A DNA stretch of 42,134 nucleotides from an uncultured Flavobacteriales bacterium (GTDB taxonomy: Bacteria > Bacteroidota > Bacteroidia > Flavobacteriales > Crocinitomicaceae). Within the stretch, counting starts at the first letter, position 1; every line of letters starts with the position of its first letter. The stretch spans positions 1 through 42,134 of the forward strand of contig CAMLDR010000013.1 in the NCBI GenBank assembly GCA_946478775.1, written 5' to 3'. A model generated the notes under the pieces. It worked only from the letters and a program-made list of their open reading frames with translations, had not been told where the DNA came from and ran no database searches. Both the position numbers and the translations under genes were made by a program. Below are positions 1 through 6,360 of the stretch, in pieces.

Positions 1-551
1 ATACCGAGCCGCTGCGTGCCTGGACCCCGACCATTGCAACTTCAGACATCGTTTTCTATCAAAATCCGGCATTCCCGGAATGGAATAACCGCTTACTGAT
101 GGTAACCCTCAACGGACAACGGGTGGTGACGATGGAATTGAATACACTGGTAACAGCTGTTACCGATGAAGATCAATATTTTCAGGGACTTTTCGGACGC
201 TTAAGAGACATTGCAATCGGTCCGAACAAGGAAATCTTCATCGCAACAAACTCCGGTACCAACCCGATCCTGCGTCTCACACCTTCCAATGAGCTGAGTG
301 TGAAAGAACAATATGGAGCAGAAACGGAATTGATCTATCCCAATCCGGCAGAAACTTCCTTTCAGTTCATTAGCAAAGAGGCCGCCGAGCAAGTTTCTAT
401 CCTGGATTTGAATGGAAAAACAGTGCTGGAGTTTAAAAATGTGGAAAGCGGGGATCATATCGATATTCTGAAACTGCCGGCAGGAACTTACTCGGTCGAA
501 GTGAAGTTTGTTGGGAAGGATGGTATTCAGCGTTCGAGATTAATCAAATAA
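1..551 (+). CDS. T9SS-exported sugar dehydrogenase-like protein, C-terminal part
   Basis: The reading frame is open from base 3 to the stop at 551, so the gene starts left of the window; the first internal ATG at 99 is not a real start. The visible part has about 182 residues. Its first two thirds contain blade-like strands, including a GRLRDIAIGPNKEIFIATNS segment, which resembles the last blades of PQQ-dependent glucose/sorbosone dehydrogenase-type beta-propellers. The last ~75 residues begin with LIYPNPAETS and end GIQRSRLIK, the pattern of a type A T9SS sorting domain, so the protein is probably exported and attached to the surface. The enzymatic assignment is inferred from the propeller fragment only; the catalytic residues and signal peptide are outside the window. 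Confidence 0.8.
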   Translation, partial: TEPLRAWTPTIATSDIVFYQNPAFPEWNNRLLMVTLNGQRVVTMELNTLVTAVTDEDQYFQGLFGRLRDIAIGPNKEIFIATNSGTNPILRLTPSNELSVKEQYGAETELIYPNPAETSFQFISKEAAEQVSILDLNGKTVLEFKNVESGDHIDILKLPAGTYSVEVKFVGKDGIQRSRLIK

Positions 552-560
552 AGACACATC

Positions 561-598
561 GGAATCTGCAGGGAACGGAATGGTTCCTTGCGGATTTC
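561..598 (+). terminator. hairpin after the first gene, terminator-like
   Basis: Bases 561-576 can pair with 583-598 over 16 positions (13 Watson-Crick, 3 G-U) around a 6-base loop, starting ten bases after the stop at 551. The tract that follows (taaagtttt) is only a weak U-run, so termination efficiency is uncertain. It could also lie in the start of the next transcript. Confidence 0.5.
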
Positions 599-617
599 TA
601 AAGTTTTCATTCCTTTG
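588..617 (+). promoter_or_regulatory. candidate Bacteroidota promoter for the TetR gene
   Basis: TTG at 588-590, a 19-base spacer and TTCCTTTG at 610-617 match the Bacteroidota -33/-7 pattern (TTG, TAnnTTTG) with one mismatch at the second base of the -7 box. The predicted start is about 15-20 bases before the ATG at 641. It overlaps the 3' arm of the hairpin at 561-598. Confidence 0.45.
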
Positions 618-640
618 TAAAAACAGGAAGCAAACTCTTT

Positions 641-1231
641 ATGAAAAAAGCCGAGACAACGCGCCTGACCATCTTGCAAAAAGCATTTGAATTGATTTAC
701 ATCAAAGGGTATCAAACAACCAGTATTGATGATATCCTGGCGACTACACAGGTAACCAAAGGTGCTTTTTATTACCATTTCAAAAATAAAGACGAAATGG
801 GACTGGCGATTATTCAGGAGATATTAAAGCCAGTAATGACGGAAAGTTTCATTGCGCCTTTACAAAATCAAGGCGATCCGTTGGGGTTTATCTATGAAAT
901 GATGGAGCACCTGCTGATCGGGAATCCCTTTTTGAAACCGGAATTTGGCTGTCCTGCTTCCAATCTTACTCAGGAAATGTCACCCTGGAATGCCGATTTC
1001 AATGCAGCGCTAGCCGGGCTGACCAAACAATGGGAACAAACGCTCGTGGAGGTTTTGGAGAATGGGAAAAAGAATGGATTCGTAAGAAGTGATGTGAACG
1101 CAAAACAAATCACCTTAATGGTGATGTCAGGATATTGGGGAGTAAGAAATCTCGGTAAATTGGATAACGGAAAAGAATCTTATCTCCTTTATTTAAAGGA
1201 ACTTAAGAATTATTTAAATAGCCTGAGATAA
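641..1231 (+). CDS. TetR/AcrR family transcriptional regulator
   Basis: 196 residues, the usual TetR size. Residues about 10-56 form the N-terminal DNA-binding domain; the helix-turn-helix part reads YQTTSIDDI followed by VTKGAFYYHFKNKDEM, a classic TetR signature. The remaining ~140 residues are the ligand-binding and dimerisation domain, with no ligand readable from sequence. A perfect palindrome 14 bases past the stop (1245-1266) lies in front of the next gene, which suggests that this regulator represses the downstream membrane-protein pair in the same orientation. That link is inference from position. The ATG at 641 is favoured because the HTH begins right after it and a promoter-like element precedes it. 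Confidence 0.93.
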   Translation: MKKAETTRLTILQKAFELIYIKGYQTTSIDDILATTQVTKGAFYYHFKNKDEMGLAIIQEILKPVMTESFIAPLQNQGDPLGFIYEMMEHLLIGNPFLKPEFGCPASNLTQEMSPWNADFNAALAGLTKQWEQTLVEVLENGKKNGFVRSDVNAKQITLMVMSGYWGVRNLGKLDNGKESYLLYLKELKNYLNSLR

Positions 1232-1244
1232 TTTTTTTACCTAG

Positions 1245-1280
1245 AAACATACTGATTAGTATGTTTTTGAATTACTTTTA
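1245..1280 (+). promoter_or_regulatory. palindromic operator overlapping a promoter
   Basis: AAACATACT (1245-1253), spacer GATT, AGTATGTTT (1258-1266) is a perfect 9+9 inverted repeat. TACTTTTA at 1273-1280 resembles a -7 box (last base A instead of G), so the palindrome would cover the -33 region of the promoter for the gene at 1300. Size and symmetry fit a TetR-family dimer site, and a tetR gene lies immediately upstream. The same arms followed by TT could alternatively act as a weak terminator. Confidence 0.6.
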
Positions 1281-1299
1281 CATCGGTTAAACGCTTTCG

Positions 1300-1758
1300 A
1301 TGTATTCAACACTTATTTTTCTTCATTCTCTGACACGCTGGTTTGTTGTAATCAGCCTGATCTTTGCATTATACCGCGCTTATGTCGGGTTCAAATCCCA
1401 TAAATCCTTTTCGAAGTCAGATAATGCAGTGCGTCATTGGACGGCCACCATTGCCCACATTCAATTGATCATTGGGATTTTGGTCTATACGCAAAGTCCG
1501 GCTGTGAAATACTTTTGGAAGCATACAAAGGATGCACTTCAAAATTGGGATGTTACCTTTTATTCGCTCATTCACTCATTCATCATGCTTCTGGCAATTG
1601 TGGTATTAACGATTGGTTCTGCCAAATCAAAACGGATGCAGACAGATCGGGAGAAGTTTAAGGTGATGCTTCTTTGGTTCTTTATTGCATTTGCGCTTAT
1701 TTTCATTGCGGTTCCATGGCCGTTCTCACCTTTGTCTAACAGACCTTATCTCAGATAA
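1300..1758 (+). CDS. four-helix membrane protein, cytochrome b-like in Bacteroidota
   Basis: 152 residues with four hydrophobic segments at about 5-25, 50-66, 85-106 and 122-142. Histidines at 9, 53 and 92 each lie in or at a membrane segment (LHSLTRW, AHIQL, IHSF), which would suit haem or metal binding, and the C-terminal part has the VPWPF motif. The pattern resembles small membrane proteins often named cytochrome b-like in Bacteroidota genomes; haem binding is not shown. It lies behind the palindromic operator at 1245-1266 and one base before the DUF3817 gene, so the two should be co-transcribed and possibly TetR-controlled. Confidence 0.75.
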   Translation: MYSTLIFLHSLTRWFVVISLIFALYRAYVGFKSHKSFSKSDNAVRHWTATIAHIQLIIGILVYTQSPAVKYFWKHTKDALQNWDVTFYSLIHSFIMLLAIVVLTIGSAKSKRMQTDREKFKVMLLWFFIAFALIFIAVPWPFSPLSNRPYLR

Positions 1759-1759
1759 T

Positions 1760-2080
1760 ATGTTTCAACTCATTCAATCAAAAATCGGCCGGTTGCGCCT
1801 GATCGGATTCATGGAGGGAATTTCGCTGCTCGTTCTCTTTTTTATCGCGATGCCTTTAAAATATGCTTTCGGGATTCCTGAACTCTCGAAAGTAATGGGA
1901 ACTGTTCACGGTGCTTTATTCCTCTTGTTCATTTTCAATGCATTAAGTGTTGGAGTAGAATGCCAATGGAAATTCAGGGAAACTACCTGGAAGGTATTGC
2001 TGGCATGTATCATTCCTTTGGGAACATTTTACATCGATCGGAAGATTTTGAGCAAAATGGATCCATCAAATAAGAACTAG
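1760..2080 (+). CDS. DUF3817 family integral membrane protein
   Basis: 106 residues. The ATG at 1760 follows the upstream stop by one base and gives a protein starting MFQLIQSKIGRLRLIGFMEG, which fits DUF3817 (conserved R-x-x-G-x-x-E-G near the start, a GTVHG motif in the middle, three hydrophobic segments). The frame is open further upstream (to 1685) but that extension overlaps the preceding gene and carries no signal. DUF3817 proteins are small inner-membrane proteins with no established function. Tight spacing indicates an operon with the gene at 1300. Confidence 0.85.
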   Translation: MFQLIQSKIGRLRLIGFMEGISLLVLFFIAMPLKYAFGIPELSKVMGTVHGALFLLFIFNALSVGVECQWKFRETTWKVLLACIIPLGTFYIDRKILSKMDPSNKN

Positions 2081-2115
2081 CAGAGCTAGTGATAAATCAT
2101 CACGGTAGTGATGAT
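2076..2115 (+). promoter_or_regulatory. two adjacent inverted repeats upstream of the rhodanese gene
   Basis: ACTAG (2076-2080) - CAGAG - CTAGT (2086-2090), overlapping the DUF3817 stop, is followed by ATCATCAC (2096-2103) - GGTA - GTGATGAT (2108-2115), a perfect 8+8 inverted repeat 30 bases before the ATG at 2146. No U-tract follows either, so an operator is more likely than a terminator. The cognate regulator is unknown. Confidence 0.4.
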
Positions 2116-2145
2116 AAATACTAAAAAGAATTAAATCTTAGTAGC

Positions 2146-2505
2146 ATGAAGACCATCGGAATTATCTTGGGAGCTTTCTTAGTAATTTATATCGGATATC
2201 GAAGCTATCGTTTTTTGAATCTGGATAAAGGATTGAGGAAGAAAATAGAGCAGGGAGCAATCGTCCTAGATGTAAGAACTCCGTCTGAATACCAAACCGG
2301 ACACATAGCCGGATCGATCAATATCCGGCTGAGTCGTTTGCATACTGCGAAACTTCCCCTGGATAAAACCAAAACATACATCACCGTTTGTTCACATGGT
2401 TTAAGAAGCGTGAAAGCCATGAATCTGCTGAAAGAAAAAGGATACAAAGTATTCAATGGCGGAGCACTTGCTGATCTGGAAAGCGAAATGAAGCGGGAAA
2501 AATAA
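2146..2505 (+). CDS. membrane-anchored rhodanese-like domain protein
   Basis: 119 residues: an N-terminal hydrophobic segment (about 3-18), then a single rhodanese domain. VLDVRTPSEYQTGHI spans about 40-54 and the active-site loop is CSHGLRS (82-88), with Cys82 as the expected persulfide-carrying nucleophile and the following Arg and Ser typical of active rhodaneses. The family transfers sulfane sulfur, here probably at the membrane. The true sulfur donor and acceptor are unknown. A pair of palindromes precedes the gene, which suggests regulated expression. Confidence 0.92.
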   Translation: MKTIGIILGAFLVIYIGYRSYRFLNLDKGLRKKIEQGAIVLDVRTPSEYQTGHIAGSINIRLSRLHTAKLPLDKTKTYITVCSHGLRSVKAMNLLKEKGYKVFNGGALADLESEMKREK

Positions 2506-2562
2506 TCTGTCAAAGCAGATTGAGTTTAATATTTGTTTACTTTCAAGTTTGAAACTGAACGA

Positions 2563-2925
2563 ATGGATATTGAAGCAATACGAAACATCTGTCAAAGTTT
2601 TTCCGGTGTAACCGAAGATGTAAAGTGGGAGCACGACCTGGTTTTTTCCGTCGGATTAAAAATGTTTTGCGTTGTCGGCCTGGACCAAACACCCGTTTCG
2701 GCTTCCTTCAAAGTAAAAGACGAAGAATTTGAAGAAATGGTAAACCGTCCGGGATTCAAACCGGCGCCCTATGTTGCCAAATACAAATGGGTGCTCATAG
2801 ATGATATTAACCGAATGAAAAAAGACGATTGGGAATTTTATCTGAACCAATCCTATGAACTTGTAAAAGCTAAACTTCCTGCAAAGATTCGAAATGAACT
2901 GAATGCTAATCTCCATAAATCCTAA
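2563..2925 (+). CDS. MmcQ/YjbR family protein
   Basis: 120 residues from the ATG at 2563; a TTG-initiated extension to 2533 is possible but unlikely. The sequence has the YjbR/CyaY-like fold pattern: EAIRNICQSF at the start, a W-E-H-D strand, FKV.DEEFEEMV, then PYVAKYKWVLIDD and a C-terminal helix beginning W-E-F-Y. Members have been called DNA-binding by structure, but their role is not established. It lies two bases before the membrane protein at 2928, so the two are probably co-transcribed. Confidence 0.85.
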   Translation: MDIEAIRNICQSFSGVTEDVKWEHDLVFSVGLKMFCVVGLDQTPVSASFKVKDEEFEEMVNRPGFKPAPYVAKYKWVLIDDINRMKKDDWEFYLNQSYELVKAKLPAKIRNELNANLHKS

Positions 2926-2927
2926 AA

Positions 2928-3473
2928 ATGAAAAAACTAAAACGCTACTCCTGGATCCTGGCCCTGTTCCTTCTAAGTGTACCGGCCGGATTCCTTACCA
3001 TTCTAACCGAAGAGCCATCTACTCCCAAATCGGAATATCTTTTAATCCTCATTGGAGGAACACTTGCTGTTACCATCGTTGTAGGTTCTTTGAGCTTAAT
3101 TCCTTATTTCGTTCTGAGAAAACAAAACAAGGATACAGCATTGAAACGGGCGCTTCAGTGTTATACTTTTTTCGCCTTGGCACTCATTGCCGTAGGAAGC
3201 TATAAATTCCCGGAAGCCATGCGAAAAAGGGACCGCTATCATTTTTCGCTATACTATACTCCTGTTTTTCAGGAGATTATTTTGAAAGAAGGATTGCCGG
3301 CTTCTGTATTAAAGAATCAGGGAGTATTCTGTTTTTGCATCACCAATGGAATAGAATCCAACGAGCAGTTAATCGGGAAATTAAAAAGGGGAAAAGATCC
3401 GGAAGACCTGTATTACCATGATCCGGAAATAAAGAAAATCAAAAAAGACTGCATTGATCTGTACAAAGAATAA
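2928..3473 (+). CDS. hypothetical membrane protein with C-terminal soluble domain
   Basis: 181 residues, not recognised. Hydrophobic segments are at about 9-27, 37-63 and 76-92; residues ~95-181 are a charged soluble domain with a VFCFCIT strand and a lysine-rich end. The start codon lies two bases after the stop of the YjbR-type gene, indicating co-transcription. Base composition and codon use look like the neighbours. No catalytic motif is visible. Confidence 0.75.
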   Translation: MKKLKRYSWILALFLLSVPAGFLTILTEEPSTPKSEYLLILIGGTLAVTIVVGSLSLIPYFVLRKQNKDTALKRALQCYTFFALALIAVGSYKFPEAMRKRDRYHFSLYYTPVFQEIILKEGLPASVLKNQGVFCFCITNGIESNEQLIGKLKRGKDPEDLYYHDPEIKKIKKDCIDLYKE

Positions 3474-3540
3474 GTTTAAATGTTCAAGAGTTAAAAGTTC
3501 AAATAGTTGAATGATTAAACCTCATTTGAACCTTTTGAAC
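3474..3540. repeat. interleaved inverted repeats, GTTCAA/TTGAAC-rich
   Basis: Two mutually exclusive hairpins can be drawn just after the stop at 3473: GTTTAA...TTCAA (3474-3487) with TTGAA...TTAAAC (3507-3520), and GTTCAAAT (3497-3504) with ATTTGAAC (3524-3531). The stretch is built from GTTCAA and its complement. It may be a degenerate dispersed repeat; similar text appears near 12700 and 21955. Confidence 0.4.
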
Positions 3541-3679
3541 GTTCTCTATGAAATCAATTCCTTTGATAGTAAGACCGGTTTGGTGGTTCTGCAAGGAGCT
3601 GATTCCGATAAATAACCTGATCCGTCCCATTCGAAATAAAGGGAATTACGTATCTTTACCCAAACTTGAAAAAATCATC

Positions 3680-4396
3680 ATGAATCGAAAAACAATCATC
3701 TTAATCGTTGCTTTAGGGCTCAATTGTCTGGCAGCAAGTTCTCAAACCACCGTCTTTTTAACCCAGGAAAATAGTAGGAGCAATGCATTTCAGGTTGTGA
3801 TTGTAGATGCCGGAGGAAAACAAACGATTGTTCAAACTCCGGCTTATGGTGTTCGTAATTTCTCGGAAGGACTGGCACCTATTCAAACAATGGACAAAAA
3901 ATATGGATTCATCGATTTGGATGGTAATTTGGTTATCCCTTCGAAGTTTTCTGCTGTTGGCTATTTTAAAAATGGCTTGGCATGGGCGAGAGACGAGTCA
4001 GGAAAAGTGGGTTTTATAGATCGAACAGGTAATTGGGTAATCCAGCCGGAGTTTGATGCCGTGAAGTCATTTGAAGAGGTTAGTGGGATGGCACGTGTAA
4101 AAAAAGGCGATCAGTGGTATTATGTCAATCAAACGGGAGAAGCTTTGATGGTTGATTCGGATGCATACTGGGATTTTTCCGAAGGTTTGGCCCAGGGAGA
4201 AAAAAATGGTTTGAGAGGGTTTTTCGATAATAAAGGAGAATGGGTAATTGTTCCTCAATTTACAGATGCTAAAAAATTCGTCAACGGCCAGGCTCTTGTG
4301 AAAGTGAATGGGAAATGGGGTATTATCAGTAAAACGGGCAGCTGGATAATGGAAGCTAAATTTGATTTGATCAAAGAAGTGGAAGTACTGGAATGA
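3680..4396 (+). CDS. secreted WG-repeat protein, shorter paralog
   Basis: 238 residues from the ATG at 3680, which starts a clean signal peptide ending AASSQ at about residue 22. The open frame extends upstream to 3548 but lacks a signal there, and a -7-like box (TATCTTTA, 3651-3658) lies inside that extension. The mature part contains WG-type repeats: YGFIDLDGNLVIPSKF, VGFIDRTGNWVIQPEF, WYYVNQTG, RGFFDNKGEWVIVPQF, WGIISKTGSWIMEAKF. It aligns along nearly its whole length with the C-terminal two thirds of the next protein (same FSEGLAP and YF.NGLAWA motifs), so the two arose by tandem duplication. WG repeats form a solenoid-like binding surface; the ligand is unknown. Confidence 0.88.
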   Translation: MNRKTIILIVALGLNCLAASSQTTVFLTQENSRSNAFQVVIVDAGGKQTIVQTPAYGVRNFSEGLAPIQTMDKKYGFIDLDGNLVIPSKFSAVGYFKNGLAWARDESGKVGFIDRTGNWVIQPEFDAVKSFEEVSGMARVKKGDQWYYVNQTGEALMVDSDAYWDFSEGLAQGEKNGLRGFFDNKGEWVIVPQFTDAKKFVNGQALVKVNGKWGIISKTGSWIMEAKFDLIKEVEVLE

Positions 4397-4478
4397 TTCC
4401 AACCGATTAGCAACTTTTTCTTTGAAACAAAAAAAATAGTCGATTTTCTGTATATTTATACGACTTAAAATCAGGATT

Positions 4479-5528
4479 ATGGTTCAAAGACTATTCACAT
4501 TGGGTGCGTTTATTGCAAGTGCACTTTTGGTTCAATCACAAACATTGATTGTGCAGGTAAAACCTGTTGATTCAAAAACTTGGGGTTACGCAGGAATCGA
4601 CGGTAAATTGATTATTCCTGCAGACTATGACAAGTCTTATCCCTTTAGTTCAAACGGATTGGCAGTAACCTATAATACCAAAGACCGGCAGCATCATTTT
4701 ATTGACCTCAAAAATAAAGTGCTGGAAACCGAAGAGCAGAAGTTTAAGATCAAAGAAATATTCGGATTCGGTGTTAAGGGCTTTCAAAATGAGTTGATTC
4801 CGGTTCAGGTAGGCTCAAAATGGGGATACATGAATGGCATGGGAAAAATGGCAATTCCGGCTGGGTATGACGATGTAAATGATTTTGACGGAGGTTTTGC
4901 AGCTGTTAAAAAGGGAACTCAGTTCCTGATAGTGGATGTAAAAGGAACCGAAACTGCTCTAAGCATCCCGGCAATTGATGTGCGTGATTTTTCGGAAGGA
5001 TTGGCTCCGGTCAGAACTACAGACAAGAAATTCGGTTTTATCAATCCCAAAGGAGAATTGGTTATTCCTTCCCAGTTTGAAAGCGTAGGATATTTCAACA
5101 ATGGCCTTGCCTGGGCAAAAACATTCGATAAAAAGGTGGGCTATATTGACAAAACAGGCAAATGGGTGATTCCCGCTAAATTTGATGTGGCAAAGGATTT
5201 TGATGCTAAAAGCGGATTGGCTTTGGTCCGTACCGGTGATCAGTGGTTTTACGTGAATTCCAAAGGAGTGGAATTGAAAGTCGAGGATACAGAATCCTGG
5301 GGAAATTTTTCGGAAGGATTGGCAGAAGGCAAAAAAGGTGTTCTGAAAGGATTCTATGACGCAAAAGGCCAGTGGGTCATTCCTCCTAAATTCGAAGATG
5401 TAAGAGATTTTCACAATGGTTATGCCGCTGCAAAATTGAATGGTAAATGGGGTTTGATCGATAAAAAAGGCAATTGGGTAATGGAACCAACCTATGATGC
5501 GATCAAAGATGTGGTTTTAGTTAAATAA
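4479..5528 (+). CDS. secreted WG-repeat protein, longer paralog
   Basis: 349 residues with a signal peptide ending LLVQSQ at about residue 21. WG-type repeats run through the whole protein: WGYAGIDGKLIIPADY, WGYMNGMGKMAIPAGY, FGFINPKGELVIPSQF, VGYIDKTGKWVIPAKF, KGFYDAKGQWVIPPKF, WGLIDKKGNWVMEPTY. Residues ~145-349 match the upstream paralog; the N-terminal ~110 residues after the signal are extra here. A TATATTTA box at 4451-4458 is a weak promoter candidate. It is followed with a one-base overlap by the secreted hydrolase, so the two are probably co-transcribed. Confidence 0.9.
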   Translation: MVQRLFTLGAFIASALLVQSQTLIVQVKPVDSKTWGYAGIDGKLIIPADYDKSYPFSSNGLAVTYNTKDRQHHFIDLKNKVLETEEQKFKIKEIFGFGVKGFQNELIPVQVGSKWGYMNGMGKMAIPAGYDDVNDFDGGFAAVKKGTQFLIVDVKGTETALSIPAIDVRDFSEGLAPVRTTDKKFGFINPKGELVIPSQFESVGYFNNGLAWAKTFDKKVGYIDKTGKWVIPAKFDVAKDFDAKSGLALVRTGDQWFYVNSKGVELKVEDTESWGNFSEGLAEGKKGVLKGFYDAKGQWVIPPKFEDVRDFHNGYAAAKLNGKWGLIDKKGNWVMEPTYDAIKDVVLVK

Positions 5529-6358
5529 TGGAATTCCCGATGATGTTTAAATCCTTCAAATTGCTTTTCAATGTTTTAGTACTGCTGCTGCTTTGTTTTT
5601 CTGCCAGCGGACAGATGGATGATAAATTCTATTTTCCATCCAAAGAGTGGCGGGAGATTGACTCGCTGAAAGTGAAGTCTTACGAACAAAAAACAGACGA
5701 AGATGTCATTACGGCCTATTTGATCACTCCGCCAGGAAAACCGAAGGCCACGATTGTTTATTTTCACGGTGCCGGAGGAAACGTTTCCACCTACATTCCT
5801 TTTATAAAACCTTTGGTGAAGGATACTTTCCAGGTATTTATGGTCGATTTGAGAGGTTACGGAAAATCTACAGGCAAGCCAACACATTTGAATATTGCTT
5901 CGGACGGACAGAAGATGCTGGATTTTGCCCTGCAGCAAAAAGCCATTAAGAATACGAAAGTGCTTTTATACGGAGCTTCCATGGGAACTCAAATAGCTGC
6001 GCATTTGGCGGCTTCCAATGAATCAAAAATCCACGGTTTGGTGCTTGACGGAACCATTTCTTCTTTCACGGATATTGCGGCCGCTTATTCTCCGCCCGAA
6101 CAAAAAGAAACGATTGAAAAGTATTTAACCTCTCCGTATTCCGCAAAAGAAGACATCAAAAAATTGACGAAGATCCCGGTGCTGTTCATTCATTCCAGGG
6201 AAGATGCCGAAGTTCCGTTTTTCTTGTATGAAAAGGTGGAATCAAATTGTACAACGAAACATGAATCTTTGATTTATAGCGGAAAACACCTGGAATGTCC
6301 ATTGGTGGAAACATCCGTTTTTCTCGAAGAGATCAACGAACTTCTGAACAGGAACTAA
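5528..6358 (+). CDS. secreted alpha/beta hydrolase
   Basis: 276 residues from the ATG that overlaps the previous stop by one base; ATGs at 5540 and 5543 are alternatives and give equally good signal peptides (cleavage near SASGQ, residue 29). The alpha/beta hydrolase fold is clear: oxyanion loop YFHGAGGN (78-85), nucleophile elbow GASMG with Ser151, acid Asp226 in HSREDAEVP, and His254 in SGKHLECPL. DLRGYGKSTG (107-116) is typical of serine aminopeptidase-like (BAAT/S33-type) hydrolases. The substrate is unknown; the signal peptide places it in the periplasm or beyond. Confidence 0.9.
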   Translation: MEFPMMFKSFKLLFNVLVLLLLCFSASGQMDDKFYFPSKEWREIDSLKVKSYEQKTDEDVITAYLITPPGKPKATIVYFHGAGGNVSTYIPFIKPLVKDTFQVFMVDLRGYGKSTGKPTHLNIASDGQKMLDFALQQKAIKNTKVLLYGASMGTQIAAHLAASNESKIHGLVLDGTISSFTDIAAAYSPPEQKETIEKYLTSPYSAKEDIKKLTKIPVLFIHSREDAEVPFFLYEKVESNCTTKHESLIYSGKHLECPLVETSVFLEEINELLNRN

Positions 6359-6360
6359 AT

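Noticed and set aside
3548..3679. 44-residue N-terminal extension of the first WG-repeat protein
   Set aside because: It lies before the signal peptide and contains a -7-like box; secretion needs the start at 3680.
4959..5414. 151-codon open frame antisense to the second WG-repeat gene
   Set aside because: Repetitive coding DNA leaves the antisense frame open; the translation shows no known domain and the sense gene is certain.
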